Origin: Mesostigma viride | Taxonomy: Eukaryota; Streptophyta; Mesostigmatophyceae; Mesostigmatales; Mesostigmataceae | Direction of reading: 5' to 3' | Assembly: GCA_009746045.1 (NCBI GenBank) | Contig: RPFO01000027.1 | Location: 774,138-838,137 of the forward strand | Length of the DNA: 64,000 bases | Part shown: piece by piece, positions 22,390-35,074 of the stretch | Numbering within the stretch: position 1 is the stretch's first letter | Layout: every line of letters starts with the position of its first letter | Translations under genes and position numbers: made by a program | The notes under the pieces: model-generated | Told to the model about the DNA's origin: nothing | Seen by the model: only the letters and a program-made list of their open reading frames with translations | Databases searched by the model: none

Positions 22390-23482
22390 CTGCACTCAGC
22401 AAAACAAGTCCCGTGACGCATGAAACGCTATAAAAATGGTCACAGCGTGTTCGGTTTGCCACCGTCGGTAGAAGATACGCATGCTTAAGTAAAGGGATTG
22501 ATGAGCCCACACCCATGGACATGGTTCCTGATGAATGCCACGGCCCACGGCTAGGCTGTTGTAAACTCGTTCTCGTCGCTGCCAGATTCAAGAGATGCCT
22601 TCCACTTTTCACTCAAGTCAAATTAGCACTCTGTTTGAATACTACTGTCAAGGTGACTTGTAATTCGACTTTGTGCATGGAGAAAACAAATTGCTGTGCA
22701 TGGAGCAAGTGCAACTATACCAGATGGTCCTGGGATTGTGGCAGTGGGGGAAGGGACGTACACACTCGTGTGAGCTACAGCCTGCCAAGGTGAAAGGACT
22801 CTGTAAAGTCCAAGGCAGCTACATAAGGCTTGCAGTAATATGCCACTGACAGGGTGTCAGGCGTGCGTATGGCTTGCAGCAAAGTACTTCCAGCATTGCA
22901 GTCAGGCGCTCATCGCAATACAGGTAACTCGATCACATGCAAAGGCTTATAGGAAAACTGCCCAGATGACAGTGATATCTGGCTGTGAAGTGCTGAGCAG
23001 ATGGAGCTGCCCCGCGACTACCAACAACAACAATACATAACCAATGATGCAGGTGTTACAACACAGGAAGTGAAAACCACTACAAGGTGTTAGGAGTAGT
23101 GGGTCAACTTGCTCCAATATATTAACTTCTTCGGCTAATTACTGTGGGGCAAGGGATTCGTAGAGTTCCACGACGTATTTTGATGAGTCAAGTGTGACGG
23201 TACCGTAGGCTGATTGCCGTATGACAGTATACATTTTCCAGGCCATGCGTCCTTTGTTTTCCGACCTTGGCGCTGCGCTTTCCGGTCCATGATGCTGTGA
23301 GGACCATGGCTCGATGCTACGGGTGATTTATTTCTGCACTAGTTCTTTGCCGGCGCAGCGTTGGAAGGATTTGTGTGTTTTCCTGTGACTTACGCTGTTC
23401 TTGCCCAAGTCATATGTCTGGACCTGAGTAATTTTATGGATCCACGCTTCGCGCAGCATGTTTTGGCTGTAAGTTTCGAGTA
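22390..23482. other. Intron, no recognised gene
   Basis: Upstream intron of A17 with part of the R7 module near 22820-22950 (GCAGTCAGGCGCTCATC). Nothing else is recognised up to the tandem repeat R3. Confidence 0.4.
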
Positions 23483-25497
23483 TTGGATTTCTTCGAAAAT
23501 AGTTTAGTATAGTGGTACGAGAGAGACTGCCGCAGGTGGCTGGTACACCTGCCGGCCGCGCGGATGGCAGGCGTTAGTCAATTAAGTCATAAATTAAATA
23601 TGGGAAATTGTGGGCCGGCTGCCCTTGGTCAGGCCGCGCGCCTCTAGTCCTTAGGCGCTAATACGGAATGTACGAATGACATCGCTGAAAATCCGGCGTC
23701 ACAGGTTAGTGATGTGATGGTCCCCACTTGTCAGTGGCCATATTTTGTGACGAAAGCACTTTGCGTGGCCAGCCCTAGTGGGCTTTGAAACAAGGAGTAG
23801 GAATAGTTCAAAGCTAATGTATTTCGTGGGGGGTTTGTGACACAAGTCTGACATTATACGGAAAGTAAATGACGGTAAATGACGGTTGTCAATGGCTGTC
23901 TGCTTGGCCGAAGCGGCCAAACGCAGTTTGTCGTCTAGGTAGTTTCTTTCAAAACTTTGGCTGCGCAGACACCCAGTGCCGGTAGCAAAAAATGGCGGAA
24001 CAAGAAATTCACCAGCCTCACACCTGTTTATGGCGCGGGGCAAGCTCCGAATAACTTTATTGCGGCAGCTGTCAAATTACCCGCGCTTTTCTAAAGCGGT
24101 TGACAGGCTGCCAAATTTCCTGGACCTTTGTTACGGTCCAGGTGGTCGGCTTTGTTCCGGTTCGGTTTCTGTTATCATGAATTATTAAGAAAAACCAGCG
24201 GAGTGGTCTGAGTCATCCTTCCTGAGCTGCAACGAGCCAGCAAATGCCACGATTGTTAAAGCGACTTAGTGAGCCGGCTGGCTGTGGCGGACCATCGTAC
24301 CTGGTGATGCTTGCACCCCGATCCGGTCGTTATGTCGCAGGCAGGCCTGCTTTGAACCGGCACGTACCTGGGGATGCTTGCACTCCGGTTTGCGCTGGTA
24401 GAAGGACGCTGAGGCATCCATCTTAAAAATTAATCCCCAACGATTGTCACCGGGCGTAGTTGGGGGGTCTTGCCAAGCGCTGTGGCAGGCACCCAACTTG
24501 TCTTCTCAATGCGCCCAGGCCAGCCGGATCTGCACCAAGCTGGGGCCGCGCCGGTAATCGCCCTGCGAGAGTGGGGAATTCAACGGCGCCTCCCAGCCGT
24601 GCATGAAAAGGTGGCCCTTACCAGGGTTGCTATACTGGAGGCGCAGGCTCAGTTGCCGCATTTTGGCGTTGCGACAGGTCGCGCTCGAGGTCCGTGATGA
24701 AGCGAGGAGCGTCGGCGCTTTAAGTCGCCAGGGGAGGGGTGATGGGGCATGCATGCACTACGCGCTGAATTGTTTCCAACTTGATATTCATTCATGATGG
24801 CCCAGTCCGCCCATTGTTTCAATAAAGACTGGTGATGCTTGGGAGTGAACGGGTGTAATCGGATTTCTTTGAAAATAGTTTAGTGTAGTGGTACGAGAGA
24901 GACCGCCGCAGGCGGCTGGTACAGCCGCCGGCTTTAGGTCCCGCCGGCCCCGTGGATCACAGGCGTCAGTCAATTAAGTCATAAATTAAATATGGGAAAT
25001 TGTGGGCTGGCTGCCCTTGGTCAGGCTGCGTGCCTCTGGTCCTTAGGCGCTAATACGGAACGTACGAATGACGTTGCTGAAAATCCTGCGTCGCATGTTA
25101 GTGATGTGACTGTCCCCACTTGTCAGTGGCCATATTTTGTGACGAAAGCACTTTGCGTGGCCAGCCCTAGTGGGCTTTGAAGCTAGGAGTAGCGATAGTT
25201 CAAAGCTTGTATAATTCGTAGGGATTTTGTGACGCAAGTCTGACGTTACACGGAAAGTAAATGACGGTTGTCAACGGCTGTCCTGCTTGGCCGAAGAGGA
25301 ATATAGCCAAACGCAGTTTGTCGTCTAGGTAGTTTCTTTCACCCGCCCACCCACCCCTTTCTTTCTCTCTTGCTTGGGGGCATGCACTACGTGCTGAATT
25401 GTTTTCTTATTCGGTTCCGCCTTGCCATTCATTCATGATAGCCCAGTCCACTCATTGTTTCAATAAAGACTGGTGATTCTTGGGAGTGAACGGGTGT
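23483..25497 (+). repeat. Tandem element R3, two unequal copies
   Basis: Copy 1 (23483-24857) and copy 2 (24858-25497) both begin near GGATTTCTTYGAAAATAGTT. They share AATTAAGTCATAAATTAAAT and GTCGTCTAGGTAGTTTCTTT, and end at TTGGGAGTGAACGGGTGTA just after TTTCAATAAAGACTGGTGA. Copy 2 lacks about 730 bp of the interior (roughly 23980-24720). The AATAAA near the end suggests an LTR-like or polyadenylated transcript unit. No retroelement proteins were recognised. Confidence 0.65.
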
Positions 25498-26231
25498 ATG
25501 TGTACTGTTCTGTGCAAGCGCGCCGCGCTGCACCTTATGTGTGATGATGCTGCCTTGGAGGCGCCGCAGCCTTGTCCCGGCATACATGTCATGCATGGCA
25601 TTCAACTAGTTCTATCTGGTACGCCTTGCCAACTTTCCTTTATAGGCGCTGACACTTGTGGTGCTTTGCACCTATGTGTGTTTTGGTCGTGACTTGCTGC
25701 TGTCAACCATAGATTGTCGAATCGACGGTGGACTATGCGCAGCCGCCAGACACGTACCTTAGACAAAAGCGATGCCCTTGTGCACAACACTCTATCCTCG
25801 CGTTTTCCATCTGTCATGGGTCCAGCAATGGACGCCTTGACCTGCAAGTTTCGTCATGAGCTGTAACTATGCTATGAAGTAATAAAAAGGAGTTTGTATA
25901 TTATTGGAAGATCATTTCCTGTTATAATGGGCTCATGAAACACAAGGGTAGCCCACCGCATACAACAGTGTAGCTGACAGTCTTCACACACTTCTACGCA
26001 AACTCTTGCACCAGTTCAGGATTGTGAACCTGCAAGTGTGGACAACATCCTGCAAGAGGGATCTTGAGAAAGGAAGGCACTAAATCCTGATATTACAGGT
26101 GCCCCCGGTTTGAGAGAGAGTCAGACTGCTGTCTTTTCTCTCAACAACACACAAGCTGCGCATTTGAAAATCATGTAGCCATGGGCAAAAAGCAGCCCAC
26201 TTAGACCGCCGAGGTAAAGGTAAGGACTCAC
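25498..26231. other. Intron, no recognised gene
   Basis: Contains a further piece of R7 at about 25960-26090 (CTTCACACACTTCTACGCAA). No gene. Confidence 0.4.
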
Positions 26232-26330
26232 CGGACCATGAAACTTTACGTCGGCGCCCTTCTCGATCAGTTGCTTCACGATGCACCAGTGGCCACTGCT
26301 GAACGCGCGATGGAGCGGGGTGTCCCCATC
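26232..26330 (-). CDS. Ankyrin-repeat exon A16 (99 nt)
   Basis: One ankyrin repeat, DGDTPLHRAFSSGHWCIV then KQLIEKGADVKFHGP. The acceptor is TGCGTTCAG, the donor is GTGAGTC, and both ends are phase 0. The motif GCTGCTGCCAGAAGCC is intact near 26487, 157 nt upstream. Like A20 it ends GP rather than DE, so these two may be closer relatives. Confidence 0.85.
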
Positions 26331-26639
26331 CTGAACGCAGCAGCCACACAAGTTCGTGACGCATGGGCCGCGCAAAACCACAGAGCATGCTCGGGCAGCA
26401 ATTGATGAGCCCACACCCGTGTACATGTACACCATGGTCCCTGATCAATGCCACGGCTAGGCTCTCGACTCTCGAAACCTCCAAGCTGCTGCCAGAAGCC
26501 ATGCCTGCCATCGCTTGCTCCTTGTTCAGAATTACCACCCACAAACGACACACAAGGGTGTCTACACAACCAATGGGGCGAAAGTAGAGGAGTATGCGGG
26601 GACGAGAGCAGCAGGAATGGGACATGCGCACACGTGTGA

Positions 26640-27060
26640 GCGAAAGCTTGGCAATGGTGAGACCATTAGGCAAAGTCAAAGATAGCTCAGGCCTGAGTAA
26701 GCAACTGAAAGTGCGATAGCATCAGAGTAAGCCTGCAGCACTCTGTTCCCAGTACTGCAGCCAGGCGCTTCTCATGATAAATGTAGTTCAAGCAATGAAA
26801 GGATGGAATGAAAGTACCAAGGTCACTATGATACCAGCGCAAGGATGCGGCGGATGGAGCCGACCCGCATGATGCCTACTAGTACAATATTCAGTACAGC
26901 GAACTCTGGTCGTGCAGAAAGTAACCAATGAGGATAGCCCCCCGCATAGCCGACAGTCTTCACACACTTCTAGGCAAACTCCCGCACCAGTTCAGGACTG
27001 TGCACCTGCAAATGTGGACGACATCAATTGTAAGCAGAATCTTGAGAGAGACAAGCGCTT
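26640..27060 (+). repeat. Intron module R7 copy
   Basis: It carries AGGCAAAGTCAAAGATAGCT, GCAGCCAGGCGCTTCTCATG and CACACTTCTAGGCAAACTC, as at 21710-22150. Confidence 0.6.
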
Positions 27061-27267
27061 ACCCTGATATCGCAGGGGCACCCAAGCCAGGGGCTGGCGT
27101 TACGTAGGCCCATACAAAGGTCTGGGCCATAACAGCTGGTCTAGATGCTGTGCACCCCTCACGGCCGTTGTGTTGATCGAAAGTCAAGGTACTGTATTGC
27201 CACAGACACTTTGGCCAAGGTCCGGGGCAAAGTCCAAGACAGAGCAGGCCCGCAGTAAACAACTAGA

Positions 27268-27790
27268 TAGGTGCTGAAGCTAAGGCCCATTTCAGTGCCT
27301 TCCTATACCATGAGAAACAATTTCATTACAATGTGTGCAGGCACTATTGTGGAGCCTAGCCACACCCTCAGAATCATTGTACAAGACATTGCCAAGTTAG
27401 GCCAGTTCACCATGCTGGCTGGGGCCCAGCAAATACCCCCTTGGTCCAATCTTGGCCCCCAACAGCAGCGAGGGTGGGTGGGTGGGCGCTGCAAAAAGGC
27501 CTTCCTACATTTACCGCACCACTCTTAAGTACGTGCGCACATACATGATCACATAACATCCAGGCGCCGCGCCCGCCTCATTGACACTCATACCAGTACC
27601 ACAAAAGGGGGGGCACGTGCGTGACAGTAGGCACTAGTACCGGCGAAACGCCGGTCCCCTTCTTCTCTAGCCCCTATGTAGCACAAGCACCTCACATGCT
27701 GTAAGTGACGTACGGTATAGCTATGCTCCAGGCGGCAGATCGGCCCCGTTTGAGCCCGCTGCAACATAACTATAAAATGAGCAGATAGCT
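27268..27790 (+). repeat. Dispersed repeat R2, copy 2
   Basis: Same orientation as 858-1460. It starts GGTGCTGAAGCTAAGG and includes GGGTGGGTGGGCGCTGCAAA near 27473 and GCATGTGAGGTGCT (minus) near 27690. Confidence 0.7.
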
Positions 27791-28135
27791 CAGAAAACTG
27801 AATGTCAGGCGTAGATGGGGCCTGCAGCAAGCTACTGTACTTGCCATCGCTGGAGCCAGGCCCATACATTCAACGATGAAGGCCACTTGCCCAAGGAAAG
27901 ACAGGCTGGAAAAGAAGAGAGAATACCTGGCAATGGAACACTACAGCGGACGGGCTGCCGCAGGGCAGCAGACGGGGCTGTCCCACAGACTACCTACCAC
28001 TACCATCAACAGCCACTGTTGGGTAAGGCAGAAGAAACCAAACGAGGAGAGCCCACTGGGCAGATGACATCTTCATTTGAGCTTGACGACACATGGTTCG
28101 ATCACGAGTTCAGGACTGGGCACCGGCAGGGCTGA
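27791..28135 (+). repeat. Intron module R5, copy 1
   Basis: Matches 43800-44130: CTGAATGTCAGGCGTAGATG, CTTGCCATCGCTGGAGCCAG, then GGCAGCAGACGGGGCTGTCC. It extends toward exon A15 and is non-coding. Confidence 0.65.
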
Positions 28136-28560
28136 GACGGTGTACCTCACGGTATGACAGCGCGCTGCGGAAAGAGCGATAAACACGCATGGCCGCCACT
28201 ATGGAGCAGCTTTAGCATCCCAGGCATCACAGAAAAAAGGTTGCGACCTTATCAACCCTGCGAGCCAACCTTCAATTCTGTTTTTTTTTTTTGGGGGGGG
28301 GTTCCCTCCTCAAATTGGCAGTCCGTTCTTTTGTTTTCTTCCTCAGCCAAGGAAGTACAAGTTATGTGCACCACTCCTTGCAAAAAGATGCTTGATCAGG
28401 CAAAAGGCAATAACCTTGAGAACACAGGGATGGTCAAGTTGGGGTACATTCTGAAGTCTACTTCTGCGCACCACACACGGGCGCTCCACCGTTCAAAAGT
28501 CAAGCAGCCATGGGTGAAAGCACGTGCTCTCTGGCCACTGGGACCAAGGCAGACGCTCAC

Positions 28561-28659
28561 CTCATCCTTGGCGTTCACGTCCGCGCCGCCTTCGATGAGT
28601 TGCTTCACGACATCCAGGTGGCCGTCGTGTGACGCGTGATGCAGCGCAGTCCACGCACG
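28561..28659 (-). CDS. Ankyrin-repeat exon A15 (99 nt)
   Basis: RAWTALHHASHDGHLDVV then KQLIEGGADVNAKDE. The acceptor is TGCGTGCAG, the donor is GTGAGCG, and both ends are phase 0. The encoded repeat is identical in the residues read to A8, which marks recent duplication. The motif CAGCTGCTGCCAGAAGCC is near 28850. Confidence 0.88.
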
Positions 28660-29367
28660 CTGCACGCAGCAGCCACACACACGAGCCCCGTGACGCATGA
28701 GCCGCACACATCTCCACAGAGCGTTCAGGCGTGCCAGCATACACCAGAGTAAGCCAAGCTTGTGCAGAGAACCTTGAGACGGCTGACCTATGCACGACAC
28801 GTGGTCGCTGATGGCGGCCACTGATAGCTTCAAAAAAAGTTCACCTCCCAGCTGCTGCCAGAAGCCGTGCCTACCATTGCTAGCGCCAAAACCAGAACCT
28901 TCAATGACGAAGGGCAGCATGCATATCAGCCAGCATAACAACTGAGCAAAGACACAGCAAGTATACTGGAAGGCATACTGGGAGTGTGGAGGCAGAGGGA
29001 TGGGAAGCGCATGCGATTTGGAGCAACAAACTGGCCACCGTGAAGGATTCGTTAATGTCAACTCCCAAGTTTTAACGGTCCTGAGGGTCGCCACGATTTT
29101 CACCCCGCAATCAAATGATCCTGCCTTCTTCTGAAGTCCGCAGCGTTCTCTGGACAATCTGAATATTACAAGAGGGAAGCTTGTAAGCAGCATTGGGGTG
29201 GGGGTGGGGGTGTTTAACCTGGGGGGGGGGTGTTTAACATGAGATCACAGGCACACCCAAGTTGGGCCAAAGCCTGCTGCCTATTTCTGCACACCACACA
29301 CGACCGCTGGGCTGCCATGGGCGAAAGCAAGTGCACTCTAGCCACCGGGACCAAGGAAAACGCTCAC

Positions 29368-29466
29368 CTCATCCTTGGCGTTCACGTCGGCGCCACTTTC
29401 GATAAGTTGCTTCACAACGTCCAGGTCGCTGTTCTCTGACGCAAGATGCAGCAGGGTCCACACATC
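29368..29466 (-). CDS. Ankyrin-repeat exon A14 (99 nt)
   Basis: DVWTLLHLASENSDLDVV then KQLIESGADVNAKDE. The acceptor is TGCGTCCAG, the donor is GTGAGCG, and both ends are phase 0. The inter-helix GH is SD. The next exon upstream is 705 nt away and the next downstream 807 nt, which is the array's basic period. Confidence 0.87.
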
Positions 29467-29889
29467 CTGGACGCAGCAGCCACACACACGAGCCCCGTGA
29501 CGCATGAACCGCACACAGTCACAAAGCGCCCGTGGTTGCCAGCATGGGTAAAACACAAGCATGCGTGGGCAGCTAGCGACTGATGAGCCCACTCCCATAG
29601 ATGTCACGAATGATGAATGCGACGGATAGGCTGCCGACCATGAAAAACTCCTGGCTGCTGCCAGAAGCCATGCCTTCCATCGCTTGCTCCTAATGAAGAA
29701 TCACCACCCACAAACAACACAAGGGTGTCCACATAACCAACAGCGCGAAAGTACAGGAGTATGCAGGGATTAGAGCAGCAGGGATGCAGCGTGTGCACGT
29801 GTGTGAGCAAAAGCTTGGCAATGGTGAGACCATTAAGCAAAGTTCAAGACAGCTCAGGCCTGCAGGAAGCGACCTGCAGGGAGATGGTT

Positions 29890-30045
29890 AGCTATGCTTA
29901 TTTTATCTATGACTAACCTGCTGAGCTGAGAATGCGACGCCGCATAGCACAAAAAGAAAAAAAAGTTTTAGGGAAAAATTTTGCTGGCACCTGGACCCAA
30001 GCCACCCAGGTAGTGGTTGGCTGGGCAAGGTGGTTGCCCATACTG
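29890..30045 (+). repeat. Repeat R6, short copy
   Basis: TTAGCTATGCTTATTTTATC, CTGAGAATGCGACGCCGCAT and ACCCAAGCCACCCAGGTAGT recur at 37912-38060 and 48588-48740. This copy stops at about 30045, where the 1.25-kb duplicated block begins. Confidence 0.75.
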
Positions 30046-31292
30046 GCCACAGGAACCAAGGCAGGCGCTCACCTTGTTCTTGGCGTCCGCGAAGGCGCCA
30101 CTTGCGATGAGGTGATTCACGACATCCAGGTGGCCAAAGCATAACGCAAAATGCAGCGGGGTGATACCACCCTGCACGCAGCAGCCATACACACAAGCCC
30201 CGTGACGCATGAGCCGCACACATCCAACCGAGCATGCAGGCGTGCCAGCATACACAAGAGTCAGCCAAGCGTGTGCAGAGAATGATCAGCCCGCGCTGAC
30301 CTATGCCCCACATGCGGTCGCTGATGGATGCCACAGGGAGAGCTAGGTTGCTGCCAAAAGCCTTGTTTCTTGCACTTACTCAGAACTAAGCCCAAAATGA
30401 CAGTAGAATGCGAGTACAGCAGGAAAGGTGGCCGAGAAACAGGCACACGTACAAGAGACAGTGTCGGCAGGGGATGGGACACGTGTGCACGTGAGAGCAA
30501 CCGCCCTGGTAACCATGAGAGGCCTTTCGGATAAGGTTAAACGCAGTAAACAAGCTTGTGCCTGCAGGAAGCAAGTGGCAGCTGGGTGTGTGGCACAGGA
30601 AAGGACTGCAGCACACTGCTAACCATCATCTGCAAACGGGTGCTCACATCTGATATGAAAAAAAGGCCATTTCGGCATATGAAGGGGTGAAAGGCACAGC
30701 ACCCAGATCGCCATGACGCATGAACTGCACACAGGCACAGAGCACACGTGCCTTCCAGCATGGGTAAAACACACGCATGCTTGGGCAGCGAGTGAGTGAT
30801 GAGCCCACACCCATGCCTGCCATCACTTGCTCCTAATTGAGAATTACCACCCACAAACGACTCAAGGGCGTCAACTAGAAATCAAAGGAGCGAAAGTAGA
30901 GGATTATGCAGGGATTAGAGCAGCATGGGACATGCACACACGTGTGAGCAAAAGCCTGGCGATGGTTAGAGGATTAGGCAAAGTCAGAGACAGCTCAGGC
31001 CTGCAATTGCAACTGTTTGGGCAATATGTAGGATTAGATTAAGCCTGCAGCCCTCTATTCCCAGTACTGCAGCCAGGCGCTTCTCATGAGAAAGGTAGTT
31101 CAAGCAATGAAAGGTTGGAATGAAAAGTACCAAGGTCACTGTGATACCAGCGCAAGGATGCGGCGGATGGAGCCGACCATCAACAGCAACGCTTAGGTAA
31201 GGCAGAAGAAACCAAACGAGGAGAGCCCACAGGGCAGATGACATTCGGCATGAGCTTGAGGACACGTGGTGCACGAGTCAGGACTGTGCACC
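30045..31292 (+). repeat. Segmental duplication D1, copy 1
   Basis: About 1.25 kb nearly identical to 44266-45523, including exon A13 (partner A6) and its full upstream module. Only scattered single-base differences and a roughly 10-bp net indel are seen, so the event is recent. Confidence 0.9.
30073..30171 (-). CDS. Ankyrin-repeat exon A13 (99 nt)
   Basis: GGITPLHFALCFGHLDVV then NHLIASGAFADAKNK. The acceptor is TGCGTGCAG, the donor is GTGAGCG, and both ends are phase 0. It differs from its duplicate A6 at one residue (AL versus AS in helix 1). The motif variant GTTGCTGCCAAAAGCC is near 30350, 180 nt upstream. Confidence 0.87.
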
Positions 31293-31840
31293 TGCATGGC
31301 TGGGACGGTGTATCTCACGGTGTAACAGCCCGCTGCAGAGAGAACGATAAACGCACATGGCCGCCACTATGGGGCAGCTTTACCATCCCAGGTGGCACAA
31401 AAAGAATGGGGGTGGACAGGACTTCAGGGTTGCGGGAAGCATCTGGGGAAGATTGGGCCTGGCCAAATGACATCGACAGTTGATCTCTGACCTTTTGCCA
31501 TGAGCATTACACGAAATCGTTACGTTTAATGTAAGATTGCGACAATTATCAACCCTCCGAGCCAACCTTCAACTCTGTTTGTTTTTTTCTCAAATCGGCA
31601 GTCCGTTCTTTTGTTTTCTTCCTCAGGCAAGGAAGTACAAGTTATGTGCACCACTCCTTGCAAAAAGATGCTTGATCAGGCAAAAGGCAATAACCTTGAG
31701 AACACAGGGATGGTCAAGTTGGGGTACATTCTGAAGTCTAGTTCTGCGCACCACACACGGGCGCTCCACCGTTCAAAAGTCAAGCAGCCATGGGTGAAAG
31801 CACGTGCTCTCTGGCCACTGGGACCAAGGCAGACGCTCAC

Positions 31841-31939
31841 CTCATCCTTGGCGTTCACGTCGGCGCCGCCTTCGATGAGTTGCCTTACGACGGCCAGGTG
31901 GCCGTTAAGTGACGCGTGATGTAGCGCAGTCCATGCATC
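31841..31939 (-). CDS. Ankyrin-repeat exon A12 (99 nt)
   Basis: DAWTALHHASLNGHLAVV then RQLIEGGADVNAKDE. The acceptor is TGCGTCCAG, the donor is GTGAGCG, and both ends are phase 0. It is nearly identical to A5 (SLNGH versus SVNGH, GGAD versus GGTD). Helix 2 has LAVVRQ, shared only by these two. Confidence 0.88.
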
Positions 31940-32497
31940 CTGGACGCAGCAGCCACACACACGAGCCCCGTGACGCATGAGCCGCACACAGCCCCACAGA
32001 GCGTTCAGGCGTGCCAGCATACACCAGAGTCAGCCAAGCTTGTGCAGAGACCGTTGAGCCCACTGGCCTATGCACGACATGTGGTCGCTGATGGATGCCG
32101 CTGATACCTTCAAAAAAAAGTTCATTTCCCAGCTGCTGCCAGAAGCCGTGCCTACCATTCCTAGCTCCAATATCAGAGCCTCCAACAACGACAGGTAGCA
32201 TTCGCGCCAAGCAGAATAGCTGAGCAGAGAAACAGCAAGTATACTGGAAGGGGTACTGCGTTATGGAGGCAGGGGAATGGGAAGCGCATGCGATTTGGAG
32301 CAACAAACTGGCGATCGTGAAGGATTCGTTAAGGTCAAGTACCAATGGTCATGCTCAGACTTTTTCACACGATTTTCACCCCGCAATCAAATGATCCTGC
32401 CTTCTTCTGAAGTCCGCAGGGTTCCTCTGGACAATCGGCATTGTACAAGAGGGCAGCTTGTAAGCAGAATGGGGAAGGGGGTGGGGAAGTTGTTTAA

Positions 32498-34057
32498 GGT
32501 GAGGGTCCTATGCCAGACCCCCTATCATGGAATAACATGCAGGGCTGACCTGGGGGTACCCAAAAGATGATTTTAGGATGTAAATGGAAAGTGTGGGGAT
32601 TCATCCCACCACTTGTTGAGGGTGGTACACACTGTTTACACACCGCTATTGAGCAAAAGACGCCATAGACGTTATATAGTGCACATACTGCCTAGGACAA
32701 TACCGGCATCATTTCGCCTCCAAAAGTCAATTCCATGTATATGCCTAATTTTACACATTTCCTACCGCATTGGCAACCCAAAATAGTCAGCATTCATGAA
32801 GTTACTAATCCCCCCCCCCAAACGCCCTTTTTTTGCTAGAAAAAAAATCAAATCAACGCCACATGGATAAGGGCTAGGAGTCAAAATCAAATACTAGACC
32901 TAGGCAAACATCATCCCACAAAGTTTGAGCTGATTCTGACTCCAAATGTAGGAGGAGTAGCATTTGGCAGTTGGCCACCTGTGCAGACGCTAAGGAAGGC
33001 AATAGTGAGTATTAAGGCACACTAACACTCCCTATGCCATCCAAAAGGCTCCTGACCATGCCCCATCCGAGCACAACGTACAAGGAGGTGGCTGGGCACC
33101 TCATGTGCCCTTCTTGCCTTACCTCGGTATGGGAAACCTTATGCGTGTGTGCACAACAATAATGCAGGTAGCTCTACATGATTACAATTAAGTGTAGCCA
33201 AAACCTCAAAAGCATATCCCAGGTTTATGGTGTGAGCACCATACCAAAAACAAGCGGTTCAATGCAAATACACCCTAGAAAGCCATATCCACTGACTGCC
33301 CACGCGAGGGGAACAACAGACCAGAGAAAGCATACTTATCATAAAGGCTGTGTGCCAGGGGTTCTTACCATGGTTACTTTGCCTTGCTAGCTTATGGTAG
33401 GGCTCTCCCATAATTCAGTGCCAGAGAGGCCAGCAAAACAATGATAATCCCTACCTACATGCAGGTCCACCCATGCAGTATGCCCCACAGAACACCCACT
33501 GTCGCCTCTCATTCCAGCGGAACTGTTTGCTAAGAAACAACATCAAGCATGTGAGCCGCTAAGCAGTGCAGCCGCTGCTGAGAAAGGCTGCGTCAATATT
33601 AACATAAAACCGAGTGCTTTTACCAAACTCCTTCCAAAAAACCACTCAACAAATCCCTGACAACTTGCCGACATGCTACGGCTACTGGTTTGATACGCCC
33701 CAGCCATGCAAGGGAGATAAATCACTGAAAGCTGCCAATCGCCGCCGCTAGCGTAAATTCTAATCTATTCCCGCGATGGAAATTTCGTATTGGACCCCCG
33801 TGGAGATGGTCATCAATAAAATTATTGACATTGCAAAACGCACAAACTCCGCTAAGTTATAACATCATAAACTCGTCGTCTTTAAGATTCGCTCAATTTT
33901 TTTGCATTCCACAAGCTATCTATGTCTAGTTTGCCCAAAAGCACGTCGCCATGGCCACTTCCGCTAGGGATGCGCGCACCGTGCACCACTTTTTCACGGT
34001 ACGGAGGGTACCGCTAATTTTTTCGGCGACAAAAAAATTTGCGCCGGGACCGTCACC
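32498..34057. mobile_element. About 1.56-kb terminal-inverted element, R4 copy 1
   Basis: The left end GGTGAGGGTCC follows a TAA, and the right end reads GGACCGTCACC. The insertion explains why the A11-A12 intron is 2.2 kb instead of about 0.7 kb. The right part (33935-34050: GCACGTCGCCATGGCCACTT, TACCGCTAATTTTTTCGG) matches 63900-64000. Left-side text (TTTTTTGCTAG then AAAAAATCAAATCAA) matches about 62105-62130. No protein was recognised. The right boundary is uncertain by a few bases because host sequence also reads CACCC there. Confidence 0.6.
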
Positions 34058-34175
34058 CAAGTTGGGCCAAAGCCTGCGCACTGTCTGTTTCTGCGCACCA
34101 CCCACAGGCACTACGCACCCTGTTTAAAAGGCACGCAGCCATGGGCAAAAGCACGTGCACTTTGGCCACGCTCAC

Positions 34176-34274
34176 CTCATCCTTGGCGTTCACGTCGGCG
34201 CCGCCTTCGATGAGTTGCTTCACAATGTCCAGGTGGCCGTTATGTGACGCGTGATGTAGCGCAGTCCACGCATC
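34176..34274 (-). CDS. Ankyrin-repeat exon A11 (99 nt)
   Basis: DAWTALHHASHNGHLDIV then KQLIEGGADVNAKDE. The acceptor is TGCATCCAG, the donor is GTGAGCG, and both ends are phase 0. The intron immediately downstream holds the 1.56-kb element. Confidence 0.88.
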
Positions 34275-34975
34275 CTGGATGCAGCAGCCGCACATGAGTA
34301 CCATGACGCATGAGCCGCACACATCCCACCGAGCATGCAGGCGTGCCAGCATACACCAGAGTAAGCCAAGAGTGTGCAGAGAACGTTGAGCCCACTGGCC
34401 TATGCATGACACGTGGTCGCTGATGGATGCCACTGATAGCTTCAAAAAAAAGTTCACCTCCCAGCTGCTGCCAGAAGCCGTGCTTTAAGCATAAATAATT
34501 AACCCCACTCCAAGCTCCCAAAACAGAACCTTCAGTGACAAAGGGCAGCATGCATATCAGCCAGTTTAACTGAGCAGAGACACAGCAAGTATACTGGAAG
34601 GCATACTGGGATTGTAGAGGCAGAGGGTGGGAAGCGCATGCCCATGTGGGGAACAAACTGGCCAGCTAGAAGGATTCGTTAAGGCTAATTACCAATGGTC
34701 ATGCTCAGACTTTTTCACCCCGCAATCAAATGCATTCTTCTGAAGTCCGCGGGGTTCCTCTGGACAAGGGAAAATAAAGTACAAGAGGGAAGCTTGCAAG
34801 CAGAAAGGGCGGGGGCGGGGAGGTTTTTAATCCTCAGATCACAGGGACACCCAAGTTGGGCCAAAGCCTGCTGCCTATTTCTGCGAACCACACACATGCT
34901 GCGCTGTTTCAAAGTCACGCAGCCATGGGCAAAAGAACGTGCTCTCTGGCTACCGGGATCAAGGCAGGCGCTCAC

Positions 34976-35074
34976 CTTGTTCTTGGCGTCCACGTCGGCG
35001 CCGCTTGCGATGAGTTGCTTCACGACATCCAGGTGGCCATAGCTTGACGCCACATACAGCGGGGTCAACGGACG
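34976..35074 (-). CDS. Ankyrin-repeat exon A10 (99 nt)
   Basis: RPLTPLYVASSYGHLDVV then KQLIASGADVDAKNK. The acceptor is TGCGTCCAG, the donor is GTGAGCG, and both ends are phase 0. TPLH is TPLY. It ends NK like A6 and A13, not DE like its immediate neighbours, so surface-loop sequence is exchanged along the array. Confidence 0.87.

Noticed and set aside
28396-29193. 265-codon minus-strand protein containing an ankyrin repeat
   Set aside because: The frame runs through intron sequence repeated around other exons. Only 28561-28659 is conserved as coding.
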